From Arenicellales bacterium (GTDB lineage Bacteria > Pseudomonadota > Gammaproteobacteria > BMS3Bbin11): DNA of 64,000 nt. Shown here piece after piece: positions 9,473-17,975 of this stretch. The notes under the pieces are model-generated. The model was not told the DNA's origin. It was given only the letters and a program-made list of their open reading frames with translations, and searched no databases. Made by a program: the position numbers and the translations under genes. The stretch's first letter is position 1. Each line of letters begins with the position of its first letter. The stretch is taken from contig JARFQE010000076.1 in assembly GCA_029287915.1 (NCBI GenBank), positions 22,148 to 86,147 of the forward strand, written 5' to 3'.

Positions 9473-10528
9473 TCATCTGTTGGTAACAATAGGGAAGGTG
9501 ATCTGTGTAATATGTAATTCGTCACGACTGGTGGAGCTAAGTGAGGCGGCATCTCCAAAATGTCGAACCAGTCTCTGTTTGATGTTATCCATAGCAATCT
9601 TATTTCCTTTTCGATGACTCTGCTCACCTTCAGCTGGCAGTGGATTACGTATAAGGACCTTTACCGTGTCTTTGTCAGCTCGCATGTCTATATCAATAAC
9701 GCCACCGCCAAAACTGGGCTCAATACCGTGATAAACAGCATTTTCCAGCAGTGGCTGCAGAATCAACGATGGCACGAAACAATTTTCTGGTATATGTTTT
9801 AAATGCCATTGTACGCTGAGCCTGTCACCGAGGCGGAGTTTTTCAATTTTCAGATACTGTTTTGATGTTTCTATTTCGGCTACCAACGGGACCAGATTAC
9901 GAACATCGGCCATCAGTACACGAATCAGGTCAGCCAGGTCCTGCAATGCATGCTCGGCCATCTCAGGATTGTTTCTTATTAGCCCGGCAATGCTATTCAT
10001 GCTGTTAAACATAAAATGTGGCCGTATACGTGACTGCAGGGCCTGTAGATTGGCGGTCTGAAATGATTTTCTGATGGCGCTGGTTTTTGATTTCTGTAAT
10101 AGAACCATTAACACTATAAAATAGCTTATGCTGGCAATAATGAAAACCTGCATTGGTGAAATCTTTGCCCAGTCGCCTGATATCTTAAATGACCAATTGT
10201 CAACAACAAGGTTATAAAGGCCATAGCCAATAATAAATGTGGTTGCCATTAGCAGCAAATAAGCAGCGATCAGGTTGATGATGAGTGGCCGCGATTTAAG
10301 GATTGGATTGAAAAGTTTTAGTACCAGTGCATCTGATACTGCAATCAGAATGCTCGCAGCCAGCAGCGCACTGAAGTCAGGGATAATACTGCTGTTCCAT
10401 GTGTTGTACCGAGCCGCAGTTATGACCAGGCTGGTCAGTAATGCTGCGAGCAACAGGATACCCGTTACAGAAGTTGTGTAGTCAGGAGGCGTTATTGTCT
10501 CTGTCGCTTTAGCTTGTTTCTTGCTCAT
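9473..10528 (-). CDS. algZ: LytS/AlgZ-type sensor histidine kinase
   Basis: Four or so membrane helices fill the N-terminal half. A LytS-class kinase core follows: the His box RPHFMFNSMNSIAGL (about residues 185-200), the ATPase N-box LLENAVYHGIEP and a closing KIAMDNIKQRL. There is no separate extracellular sensor domain. I start at the ATG at 10528 (MSKKQAKATE, 351 residues), although an ATG at 10576 is also possible. TATCAT with an upstream TGC at 10575-10583 is a candidate extended -10. The stretch before the gene carries the two terminator-bearing RNA elements. Confidence 0.93.
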   Translation of the reverse strand: MSKKQAKATETITPPDYTTSVTGILLLAALLTSLVITAARYNTWNSSIIPDFSALLAASILIAVSDALVLKLFNPILKSRPLIINLIAAYLLLMATTFIIGYGLYNLVVDNWSFKISGDWAKISPMQVFIIASISYFIVLMVLLQKSKTSAIRKSFQTANLQALQSRIRPHFMFNSMNSIAGLIRNNPEMAEHALQDLADLIRVLMADVRNLVPLVAEIETSKQYLKIEKLRLGDRLSVQWHLKHIPENCFVPSLILQPLLENAVYHGIEPSFGGGVIDIDMRADKDTVKVLIRNPLPAEGEQSHRKGNKIAMDNIKQRLVRHFGDAASLSSTSRDELHITQITFPIVTNR

Positions 10529-10591
10529 TCGAGTGTCTCGACCATAAAGATCGACTTCAGGTGTGGCAATGAACATGATAGCAGTAGCGAT

Positions 10592-10618
10592 AAAAAAAAA
10601 CCCCTTGAAAACAAGGGG
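10592..10618 (-). terminator. strong Rho-independent terminator, minus strand
   Basis: On the minus strand, CCCCTTG-TTTT-CAAGGGG forms a perfect 7-bp stem with a 4-nt loop, followed by nine T. It points toward algZ, about 65 nt before that gene's start, so it ends a transcript made in the argH-algZ gap or acts as an algZ attenuator. Confidence 0.9.
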
Positions 10619-10720
10619 TCTGAATCTTCTAGTCCAGTAGTCGGGGGTGTATCAGATGAGGGTTGCTGGACCAGGATGTTAGTGCTATTTACTAACGGTG
10701 ACGATATTACCACAGCAGGC
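10592..10720 (-). ncRNA. candidate small RNA 1 (C-rich-loop hairpin + terminator)
   Basis: The minus strand reads, 5' to 3': a hairpin GTTAGT-N7-ACTAAC (10678-10696); a 9-bp stem CTGGTCCAG/CTGGACTAG (10666-10674 with 10629-10637, one G-U pair) enclosing a 28-nt loop that contains ACCCTCATC and ACACCCCC; then the terminator at 10592-10618. The 5' end is a guess. A second element at 11035-11180 repeats the same plan with different stem bases, which argues for selection on structure. It could be an Hfq-type small RNA with unpaired C-rich seeds, or part of an algZ leader. Confidence 0.6.
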
Positions 10721-11034
10721 ACTGGTATAAAAAACTTGCTGATCACAGGGTGAATCGGGCAGACGAATGGTCTTATGACAGGTTTGTCTTTCGTATATTG
10801 GTATATTACTGGAAAAACAGTCATTGCTGTCTCTTTTTTTGTCATTGTTTACACCGTTTTGCAAGTAAACAATCGAAATAATTAATCTTTATTCTGTTCA
10901 TCAACACGTATTTTTACCTGAACAATCCAGTTTCTTTCTATTTATTCTTTATTGTAATTGACCGTTGACGTGTGATTAGCCCCCGGGTTCTGTATATTCA
11001 TGTGGTATATCCAAATCACTGGTTATTTATTATT

Positions 11035-11057
11035 AAAAAACCCCCTTGTAAAGGGGG
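11035..11057 (-). terminator. second strong Rho-independent terminator, minus strand
   Basis: On the minus strand, CCCCCTT-TAC-AAGGGGG gives a 7-bp perfect stem followed by six T. Nothing protein-coding lies upstream on that strand before argH, so it terminates a non-coding transcript. Confidence 0.9.
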
Positions 11058-11180
11058 TAGGGTCTGGTCTGTTATAGATTTGGGGTATAGCTTGATGAGG
11101 GGAACAGACCAGATCAAGGTTAATGCTCACCTTAAATCTAGTCAGTTAAATGGGGGCAGCCAGATATGCCAGACTAGCGG
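11035..11180 (-). ncRNA. candidate small RNA 2, sibling of small RNA 1
   Basis: The minus strand contains CTAGTC...GACTAG (11172-11177 with 11138-11143) looping out CCCCC, then AAGGT...ACCTT. Next comes a perfect 10-bp stem CTGGTCTGTT/AACAGACCAG (11103-11112 with 11064-11073) around a 29-nt loop with CCCCTCATC and ATACCCC, and finally the terminator. Stem length, loop size, loop motifs and terminator type match small RNA 1 about 440 bp away. The promoter is uncertain; TATATC near 11190 is a possible -10. Confidence 0.65.
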
Positions 11181-11210
11181 TTGATATATCATGATGAACG
11201 GTCTGATGGA

Positions 11211-11239
11211 TTTAATGATGCTCTCTGTGCCGTTATAAT
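11211..11239 (+). promoter_or_regulatory. argH: argH promoter
   Basis: A perfect -10 TATAAT (11234-11239) lies 30 bp before the argH ATG, with a weak -35 TTTAAT (11211-11216) at 17-bp spacing. The predicted 5' leader is short, about 20 nt. Confidence 0.55.
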
Positions 11240-11268
11240 CCGGTGATCTTCAGAGGAAACGGATAGAA

Positions 11269-12669
11269 ATGACAGGTAAACAAGAAAAACCCTGGAAGGG
11301 TCGCTTTACAGCGGCAACAGATCAGCTGGTTGAGGAATATACAGAATCAGTATCTTTTGACCAGCGTTTGTATGATGTCGATATACAGGGATCCAAGGCA
11401 CATGCCAGAATGCTGGCCAGGGTCGGTGTGCTGACTGCATCCGAGAGTGACGCCATTATCACTGGCCTCGATCAGATACATGACGATATTCTACGAGGAG
11501 ATTTTAGCTGGTCCCGCACTCTTGAAGACGTACATATGAATATTGAGGCGCGCCTGACAGAAAGCATTGGTGATGTCGGAAAGAAGTTGCATACCGGGCG
11601 TTCTCGTAACGACCAGGTGGCTACTGATATACGCCTTTATCTGCGACAGGGGGTGGACAGGCTGAGTGCAGAGCTAAAGACTCTGATACTGTCTCTACTC
11701 GATCTTGCTGAGGCAGAATACGATACCATCATGCCCGGCTTTACACATCTTCAGGTGGCCCAGCCAGTTACATTTGGCCATCACATGATGGCATGGGTAG
11801 AAATGCTCAGGCGTGATCTGGGTCGCCTGTCGGATTGTCGTGGGCGGATGAATGTAATGCCTCTGGGTGCAGCCGCTCTGGCTGGAACCACGTTTCCTGT
11901 CGACCGCCATTTTACAGCAACGCTGCTTGGTTTTGATGGGCCGGCAGAGAACTCGCTGGATGCTGTATCTGATCGTGATTTCGCGATGGAATTCTTATCG
12001 GCAGCAGCAATCATTATGATACATCTTTCTCGTATGTCTGAAGAGCTGATCATCTGGTCGTCTGCACAATTTGCTTTTATTGAAATCAGCGATACCTATT
12101 GCACCGGTTCTTCTATCATGCCGCAAAAAAAGAACCCAGATGTTGCGGAACTTACTCGTGGTAAAAGCGGCAGGGTGATCGGGAACCTGGTGACTCTGTT
12201 GATGATCATGAAAGGACAACCTTTGGCATATAACCGTGATAACCAGGAAGATAAGGAACCTCTGTTTGATAGCCTCGACACAGCAACCGCATCTGTACGG
12301 GTATTTGCAGGCATGATACCCCAGCTGACAGTAAAGTCTGAAGTTATGTATCAGGCCGCCCGGCAGGGTTTCTCGACAGCCACTGATCTGGCTGACTATC
12401 TGGTGAGAAAAAATATTCCCTTCCGCGATGCCCATGAAATTGTCGGCAAGGCAGTGCAGGCAGCGGAACAGACAGGGCATGACCTGTCTGACATGTCTCT
12501 CGATGAACTCAGGCAATTCAGTGCTGACATAGAGAATGATGTATTTGATGTGTTAACACTGGAAGGTTCCGTAAATGCACGTAATCACATAGGCGGCACT
12601 GCACCAGAGCAGGTTCTTGAGTCCATCGGGAGAATGCGCAAGGCTATTGGTAATCAACAGGCGGAATAG
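11269..12669 (+). CDS. argH: argininosuccinate lyase
   Basis: ArgH catalyses the last step of arginine synthesis, splitting argininosuccinate into arginine and fumarate. The 466-residue protein carries the fumarase/aspartase superfamily signature [12 protein letters not shown] (about residues 283-294), [12 protein letters not shown] and [17 protein letters not shown] lies just before the ATG. The argH / algZR-hem arrangement matches Pseudomonas. Confidence 0.98.
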   Translation: MTGKQEKPWKGRFTAATDQLVEEYTESVSFDQRLYDVDIQGSKAHARMLARVGVLTASESDAIITGLDQIHDDILRGDFSWSRTLEDVHMNIEARLTESIGDVGKKLHTGRSRNDQVATDIRLYLRQGVDRLSAELKTLILSLLDLAEAEYDTIMPGFTHLQVAQPVTFGHHMMAWVEMLRRDLGRLSDCRGRMNVMPLGAAALAGTTFPVDRHFTATLLGFDGPAENSLDAVSDRDFAMEFLSAAAIIMIHLSRMSEELIIWSSAQFAFIEISDTYCTGSSIMPQKKNPDVAELTRGKSGRVIGNLVTLLMIMKGQPLAYNRDNQEDKEPLFDSLDTATASVRVFAGMIPQLTVKSEVMYQAARQGFSTATDLADYLVRKNIPFRDAHEIVGKAVQAAEQTGHDLSDMSLDELRQFSADIENDVFDVLTLEGSVNARNHIGGTAPEQVLESIGRMRKAIGNQQAE

Positions 12670-12844
12670 AAATAGTTTTAGCGGTGGGTACCGATTATCT
12701 TCGGCTCATACGGGTACCACACAGATTTGATGGTTATGGCAGGGCCAGTAATTTTATATAGCAGGTACTACAGCTCGATGATGCCCATATAGAAACCAGG
12801 TTACAATTTTTAAAATACCTTGCATTAGTCCTTAAAAAGTCAAC

Positions 12845-13171
12845 TTATACAGGCCTGAGAGATATCTCCTCCCCTGCCTGCTCCGTTGCAAGTCGTGATA
12901 GATCATCAAAAAAGTCTGCGCCGTTTCGGTCATTTAACCAGCGATATGTTTTTTCATCATAGTCATAGTGAAAACCACCGCTACGTGCAGCCAGCCATAA
13001 TTGCCCATTGGCGCTTTGGTAGTTAATTATGATTTTACTGCTGTTGTCGAACTCAATAGTCAGTATGTCACTGGCAGTGTCGTAGTCTATGTCGGCTTCA
13101 CAGTTATCGAGTAGATCTTCCAGCTGTTCCAGAGTGCTGGTGAAAGCCTCATTTTTAGTCTCTTTTGTCAT
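12845..13171 (-). CDS. cyaY: frataxin-like iron-binding protein CyaY
   Basis: The 108-residue protein has an acidic N-terminal helix (LEQLEDLLDNCEADIDYD) that would bind iron, followed by the conserved strands ILTIEF and QLWLAARSGGFHYDY. CyaY modulates Fe-S cluster assembly at IscS. It is divergent from lptM and downstream of argH, as in Pseudomonas. Confidence 0.95.
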   Translation of the reverse strand: MTKETKNEAFTSTLEQLEDLLDNCEADIDYDTASDILTIEFDNSSKIIINYQSANGQLWLAARSGGFHYDYDEKTYRWLNDRNGADFFDDLSRLATEQAGEEISLRPV

Positions 13172-13249
13172 CTTGTTTTCCGGTGTTGTAACGTTGACTC
13201 ACGGGGTATACTTAATCAATTACTGCATTCTACTATTCTGGAGTTTCTG

Positions 13250-13444
13250 ATGAAAATACGCTTTACCGGGTTTTTGCTGCTAGCCAGCCTGTTTTTGCTG
13301 TCTGCCTGTGGACAGAAAGGGCCTCTGTATCTGGAACAAGAGCCTGTAGCAGCTGCGCCAGCAGCTGAGCTAGAAAAAGATGCATCGCTAGAAAAGGAAA
13401 CAGAAGCTGCGGAGAAAGAAGCTAAGCCTGAGAGTAAGGAATAA
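13250..13444 (+). CDS. lptM: small lipoprotein LptM (YifL/LppL)
   Basis: The 64-residue precursor has a lipobox LLSAC and the family motif CGQKGPLYLEQ directly after the lipidated Cys; the rest is Ala/Glu/Lys-rich and probably disordered. LptM helps oxidative maturation of the LPS translocon LptD/E. It lies 9 bp before lysA, the usual lppL-lysA pair. GGAG precedes the ATG. Confidence 0.9.
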   Translation: MKIRFTGFLLLASLFLLSACGQKGPLYLEQEPVAAAPAAELEKDASLEKETEAAEKEAKPESKE

Positions 13445-13453
13445 CAAATCAGG

Positions 13454-14719
13454 ATGGATCATTTTTCCTATCAGCATGGGCAGCTGTATGCTGAGTCCAT
13501 AGCGCTTGCAGAAATAGCTAATAAAGTAGGTACGCCAGCCTATGTATATTCACGAGCAACTCTTAGCCGTCATTTTCAGGCCTTTGACAGAGCGCTTGAC
13601 AGCATTCCCCATCTAATTTGTTATGCGGTAAAAGCTAACTCAAACCTTGCTGTGTTGAATATACTGGCAAAACTTGGTGCCGGATTCGATATTGTTTCTG
13701 GTGGTGAACTGGAGCGAGTATTACGGGCTGGTGGTGATCCTGAGCTAGTGGTTTTTTCCGGTGTTGGAAAAACATCAGCTGAAATACGCGCCGGCCTGAG
13801 TGCCGGGATAAAGTGTTTCAATGTAGAATCTGCAGGCGAACTGGAACGTATTGCAGGCATCGCTGGGCAGCTTGGTGTGCGAGCCCCGGTGTCACTACGA
13901 GTGAATCCTGATGTTGACCCAAAAACGCATCCATATATCTCAACAGGTCTGAAAGAAAACAAATTTGGTATTCCTGCCGCTGAAGCTTATGAGCTTTACA
14001 ACATGGCTCATTCTGAATACCCAATGCTTGACCTGGTGGGCATCGATTGCCATATCGGTTCACAGTTAACCGATGTATCACCAGTTATTGAGGCGCTGGA
14101 TCGAGTGCTGGATATTCTTGAAAAGCTGGAGTCTGCCGGTATAAAACTGAGACACCTTGATATTGGTGGTGGACTGGGCATTTCTTACCAGCATGAAAGC
14201 CCCCCTCTACCAGAAGAATATGTCCGGGCACTTCAACAGCGACTGGAACAAAGACAGTTGCCGGGATTAACGTTGATTCTGGAGCCTGGACGCGCCATAG
14301 CTGGCAATGCCGGTGTGTTATTGACCCGTGTTGAATATCTGAAAAAAACACCGGGCCATCACTTTGCTGTCGTTGATGCGGCAATGAATGACCTGATGCG
14401 TCCGGCTCTTTATGATGCCTGGCAGGAAGTTGTGCCGGTTGAACCTCGCAGTGGCGATAATGCAAAGACCTGGGATATCGTCGGTCCGGTATGCGAGACC
14501 GGGGATACTCTCGCGAAGCAGCGTGAACTCTCACTGCGGGAAGGTGACTTGCTGGCAATTCGTTCATCAGGTGCCTATGGTTTTAGCATGAGTTCAAACT
14601 ACAATACCCGACCGCGACCACCAGAAGTAATGGTAGATGGTGATAAATTTCATGTCATCCGTCGGCGTGAAAATATGGATGACCTGATGGCGATGGAATC
14701 ACTGCTGCCGGAAAATTGA
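13454..14719 (+). CDS. lysA: diaminopimelate decarboxylase
   Basis: LysA is the PLP enzyme that decarboxylates meso-diaminopimelate to lysine. The 421-residue protein shows the PLP lysine in YAVKANSN (about residue 58), HIGSQLTD, the glycine loop DIGGGLGI, EPGRAIAGNAG, the active-site CETGDTLAKQR and a terminal YNTRPRPPEV. dapF, which usually follows in Pseudomonas, is absent; a secretin-domain gene is there instead. Confidence 0.97.
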   Translation: MDHFSYQHGQLYAESIALAEIANKVGTPAYVYSRATLSRHFQAFDRALDSIPHLICYAVKANSNLAVLNILAKLGAGFDIVSGGELERVLRAGGDPELVVFSGVGKTSAEIRAGLSAGIKCFNVESAGELERIAGIAGQLGVRAPVSLRVNPDVDPKTHPYISTGLKENKFGIPAAEAYELYNMAHSEYPMLDLVGIDCHIGSQLTDVSPVIEALDRVLDILEKLESAGIKLRHLDIGGGLGISYQHESPPLPEEYVRALQQRLEQRQLPGLTLILEPGRAIAGNAGVLLTRVEYLKKTPGHHFAVVDAAMNDLMRPALYDAWQEVVPVEPRSGDNAKTWDIVGPVCETGDTLAKQRELSLREGDLLAIRSSGAYGFSMSSNYNTRPRPPEVMVDGDKFHVIRRRENMDDLMAMESLLPEN

Positions 14720-14738
14720 AGGGGCATGAGTTGATACT

Positions 14739-15650
14739 GTGATTAAGCGTTGTTTTCTGTTACTGCTCCTGTGTCTTTCCACACCCGTTATCGGCCACGC
14801 TCAGCAATTGGTAACAGAAGTTATTCCGCTGGGTTACCGTACTGTCAATGAGGTCATACCAGTAATCAGGCCACTGGTTTCGCCGGCCGGCTCTATCACC
14901 GGATTACAGGGACAACTTGTGGTTACCGCTACGCCGCAGGCACTGGAGCAAGTTCGTAAAGTGCTGGCCTCGTTAGACAAATCACCAGCTCGTTTGCTAA
15001 TAAGTGTCAGGCGAGGCAATAGCCTCACAAGCAAACAGGATTCAGCTTCTGTTCAGGGTCGTAAAGGCAACATAGCTATCAACAAAGGTGGCATAATCGT
15101 TGGTTCGCCGCCTGGCGGTCGCCACTATACAAATACAGATAAGGATTCCCTTTTGGTCAAGGCAAAATCGAACAGGCGAACAGCGGATATGAATATTACC
15201 CAGCAGGTACAGGTGCTTGAGGGACGCGAGGCTTATATTTCAACAGGCGAAGAGATTCCGGTCAGGAACCGAACTTCTGTGGTCGGGCCTGATGGTATAT
15301 ATCGTTATGACAGCACTGAATTTTATCCGGCCGTGACCGGTTTCTACACTATTCCGCGACTTAATGGCGATGAAGTTTTTCTGGAAATTAATACTTTCAG
15401 TCGCCAGCACAAGCGTATCAGAACAAATGGACACTACCCTCGACAGGGCAGGCAGGATACAACGGTATCGGATGTCAGGACTTCTATCACTGGCAAGTTG
15501 GGTGAATGGATAGCCATTGGTAATGTGGATCAAACCGGGGCTATCAAGGATGCCAATATTGCTGCGATTTCGCGTCAGCAGCAAGCCTCCTCATCACAAA
15601 TTTATCTCCGAGTAGAGAAAATTGAAACGGATATTGATAGAAACAAATGA
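14739..15650 (+). CDS. periplasmic protein with secretin N-domain (NolW-like), no secretin barrel
   Basis: After a signal peptide (cleavage near GHA-QQ, residue 21) comes a secretin-type N-domain (about residues 25-85: EVIPLGYRTVNEVIPVIRPL ... VRKVLASLDK). It binds or oligomerises in type II/III secretion and pilus secretins. The remainder (about 90-303) has beta-rich stretches such as QVQVLEGREAYISTGEEIPV, resembling the region before a secretin pore, but the protein stops before any pore domain. It starts with GTG; no ATG is in frame. It overlaps the next gene by ATGA, so the two are probably co-translated. Partner unknown. Confidence 0.7.
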   Translation: MIKRCFLLLLLCLSTPVIGHAQQLVTEVIPLGYRTVNEVIPVIRPLVSPAGSITGLQGQLVVTATPQALEQVRKVLASLDKSPARLLISVRRGNSLTSKQDSASVQGRKGNIAINKGGIIVGSPPGGRHYTNTDKDSLLVKAKSNRRTADMNITQQVQVLEGREAYISTGEEIPVRNRTSVVGPDGIYRYDSTEFYPAVTGFYTIPRLNGDEVFLEINTFSRQHKRIRTNGHYPRQGRQDTTVSDVRTSITGKLGEWIAIGNVDQTGAIKDANIAAISRQQQASSSQIYLRVEKIETDIDRNK

Positions 15651-16450
15651 AAATTTTAAAGCGACTTTTTATTTTATTCTTTCCTGTATGGCTGGTTGCA
15701 TGTACAACTACTCCAACCGGACGCAGCCAGTTCATAATGATCTCGGAAGAAACAGCGATTGCCCAGTCGGCTACCGCCTATGTACAGGTGATGGATGATT
15801 ACAATAAAAAAGGCCAGCTGTCTGATGATAAGGCGTTGATCGAACGTGTGAACCGGATAACCGGTCGGCTGATCTACGAAGCCATAATCATGAGACCGGA
15901 TACCAAAAACTGGAAATGGAGCATGAAAGTCATCGAGGACCCAAAGACCGTCAATGCATGGTCTATGGCAGGTGGGAGGATGGCTTTATATACTGGCCTG
16001 GTGAATAAGATAGAACCTACAGATGATGAGCTGGCGCAGGTTCTCGCGCATGAAATAGCGCACGCTCTGGCCAAACATACAGCAGAAAAAATGTCAGTTG
16101 CACTGGCTACCTCTCTCGGTGTTCTCGCTGTATCAGTAGCAACAGACAATCGAAATATTGCTACCGGTGCATCTGCCGCTGCACTGGTTGCGGTTACGTT
16201 GCCAAATAGTCGGGTAGCTGAATCTGAGGCAGATGAGATTGGTGTTGAGCTTGCTGCCAGGGCCGGTTTTAACCCCCATGCGGCTGTAACGCTATGGCAG
16301 AAAATGAGCAAAGAGTCAGGCAGCTCTTCTTTTGATTTTTTAAGTACCCACCCATCTTCCGACAAACGTATTGATCGTCTGCAAGCACTGGTGCCGCGAA
16401 TGATGCCTTATTATGAGGAACAAAAACCTCATCCAGTTTATCCATTGTAA
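15647..16450 (+). CDS. M48-family zinc metalloprotease lipoprotein
   Basis: The 267-residue protein has a lipoprotein signal (lipobox LVAC, Cys about residue 19) and the M48 active site HEIAHALAKHTAEK (about residues 130-143), with the third zinc ligand in ESEADEIGVELAARAGF. It resembles E. coli LoiP/YcaL, periplasmic quality-control proteases of outer-membrane proteins. The ATGA overlap with the preceding secretin-domain gene suggests they act together at the outer membrane. Confidence 0.9.
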   Translation: MKILKRLFILFFPVWLVACTTTPTGRSQFIMISEETAIAQSATAYVQVMDDYNKKGQLSDDKALIERVNRITGRLIYEAIIMRPDTKNWKWSMKVIEDPKTVNAWSMAGGRMALYTGLVNKIEPTDDELAQVLAHEIAHALAKHTAEKMSVALATSLGVLAVSVATDNRNIATGASAAALVAVTLPNSRVAESEADEIGVELAARAGFNPHAAVTLWQKMSKESGSSSFDFLSTHPSSDKRIDRLQALVPRMMPYYEEQKPHPVYPL

Positions 16451-16524
16451 TGTAGTATCTTAAATAAATAGTCTCAGGTGAGATAATTTACAAATACAAA
16501 ACAGGAAAATTTCAGGTTAACCTA

Positions 16525-17865
16525 ATGAAGAAAAAAGGGAAATTCATCACTCTCGTTACACTGCCGGTTCTTATGCAGGTAGTGGGAATTGCCAGGGCAG
16601 ACGACATGATGTCTACCTATCAGCTGGCTGTTCAACAGGACCAACAATACCAGGCTGCCGTCAGTGTCTATGAGGCTGAATATGCAAGGCTAGGCAAGGC
16701 CAGAGCAGGTTTGTTACCTTTCCTTGGAGCCGAGGCGGGTAGCTTTCGGCGTAATCAGGAGGTCAGCAGCTCTGATAATATCCCCGGTTTTGACGGTGAA
16801 GCCGATTACAATGTTGACAGATGGTCGGTAAATCTAAATCAGGCATTATTTGATGTGCCTGCCTGGCAGACCTACAAGCAGGCACAGATAAATGTTGAAA
16901 AGGCCGCGCTCGATCTTGGTTCAGCCAGGCAGGAGCTGATATACCGTGTCGCCACAGTCTATGGACAGGCGCTGGTTGCGCAGGAAAACCTCAGGGTTTC
17001 AGAGGCAGAAAAAAAGGCACTGGCCGAACAGCTTGAACTGGACAGAGAAAGACTCAATGTAGGACTGGGAACGGTAACCAACCTATATGCCACCGAGTCT
17101 CGTTATAGACTGGCAGAAACAAACGTAATTGAAGCAGACTTTGCCCTGCGCGATGCCCTGGTTGCATTGAAAGAGCTGACAGGACAGGAGCCTGGCGAGC
17201 TCCATGTTATTGCACAGGACAAGCCGCCGCTTGATCCACCATCACCAGATAATGTGGATTACTGGGTTGAATTGGCATTGAAAAACAATCTTGATTTTCT
17301 CGCCGAACAACGTAGCGTTGAGATCGCAGATCGGGAGGTTTCAAGAATCAAGGCAGGTCATTACCCTACGCTCGATCTCGTGGCATCGCATCTAAACTCA
17401 GAATCAGATGGCAGCCTGACCGGATCGGGAAGAAAAAATGAAAGCTCTGACATAGGACTGCAATTAGATATTCCCCTGATTCAGGGCTGGGGGGTTGTGG
17501 CAGGAACCAAAGAGGCAAGGGCGCTCTACCAGGCCGCTCTGCACAGGCAGGAAGGAACGAGGCGAAATGTTGACAGGATATCAAGAGCTGCCTATCAGGC
17601 TATAACGAGCGGTATCAGTCGTTTGAATGCATTGAAAGCCGCGGTCAAATCCGGCAACAGTACCGTGGAGGCCAAACGTGAAGGATTTAAGGCGGGGGTC
17701 AATACCAATGTCGAAGTGCTGGATGCGGTACGCGATCTTTACGGTTCGGAGCGGGATTATATCAATGCCAAATACCAGTTTATTCTCAGCACACTGCAAT
17801 TAAAGCGGGTAACAGGAAGCCTGGAAGTCGCCGACCTGGAGAGGGTTAATAGCTGGTTGGAATGA
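16525..17865 (+). CDS. TolC-family outer membrane channel protein
   Basis: The 446-residue protein has a signal peptide (about 1-25, ending ARADD) and the paired-repeat long-helix architecture of TolC, each repeat starting YQLAVQQDQQYQAA-like or WVELALKNNLDF-like. It forms the outer-membrane duct for type I secretion or drug efflux. Length and motifs fit TolC rather than a divergent cobalt/zinc CusC type. No inner-membrane or adaptor partner is nearby, as for E. coli tolC. Confidence 0.9.
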   Translation: MKKKGKFITLVTLPVLMQVVGIARADDMMSTYQLAVQQDQQYQAAVSVYEAEYARLGKARAGLLPFLGAEAGSFRRNQEVSSSDNIPGFDGEADYNVDRWSVNLNQALFDVPAWQTYKQAQINVEKAALDLGSARQELIYRVATVYGQALVAQENLRVSEAEKKALAEQLELDRERLNVGLGTVTNLYATESRYRLAETNVIEADFALRDALVALKELTGQEPGELHVIAQDKPPLDPPSPDNVDYWVELALKNNLDFLAEQRSVEIADREVSRIKAGHYPTLDLVASHLNSESDGSLTGSGRKNESSDIGLQLDIPLIQGWGVVAGTKEARALYQAALHRQEGTRRNVDRISRAAYQAITSGISRLNALKAAVKSGNSTVEAKREGFKAGVNTNVEVLDAVRDLYGSERDYINAKYQFILSTLQLKRVTGSLEVADLERVNSWLE

Positions 17866-17893
17866 AGAAAAAGTATCAGTTTTTATGTATTAG

Positions 17894-17907
17894 GTTTTAC
17901 GTAAAAC
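17894..17907. repeat. 14-bp perfect palindrome GTTTTACGTAAAAC
   Basis: Perfect inverted repeat in the gap between the convergent tolC-family and sulfur-globule-like genes. It may be part of transcription termination or a protein site. Confidence 0.5.
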
Positions 17908-17931
17908 ATAAAACATAATTCGTAATATAAA

Positions 17932-17955
17932 AAGGGCCGCGAAATGCGGCCCTTT
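17932..17955. terminator. bidirectional Rho-independent terminator
   Basis: AAAGGGCCGC-GAAAT-GCGGCCCTTT forms a 10-bp stem between convergent genes, with T-rich sequence after it and A-rich sequence before it, so it can serve both strands. Confidence 0.85.
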
Positions 17956-17975
17956 ATTATTCCTGTTTACTAATA

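Noticed and set aside
10525..10845. 106-codon minus-strand frame upstream of algZ
   Set aside because: It runs straight through the terminator hairpin and T run at 10592-10618 and overlaps the RNA element; composition is Pro/Ser/Val-rich without a fold. The structured-RNA reading is better.
12690..12720. GGTACC repeats after argH as a terminator
   Set aside because: Two GGGTACC copies can pair, but the stem is short, the loop long and no T run follows.
14085..14567. 160-codon minus-strand frame
   Set aside because: Antisense shadow of lysA; no family features.
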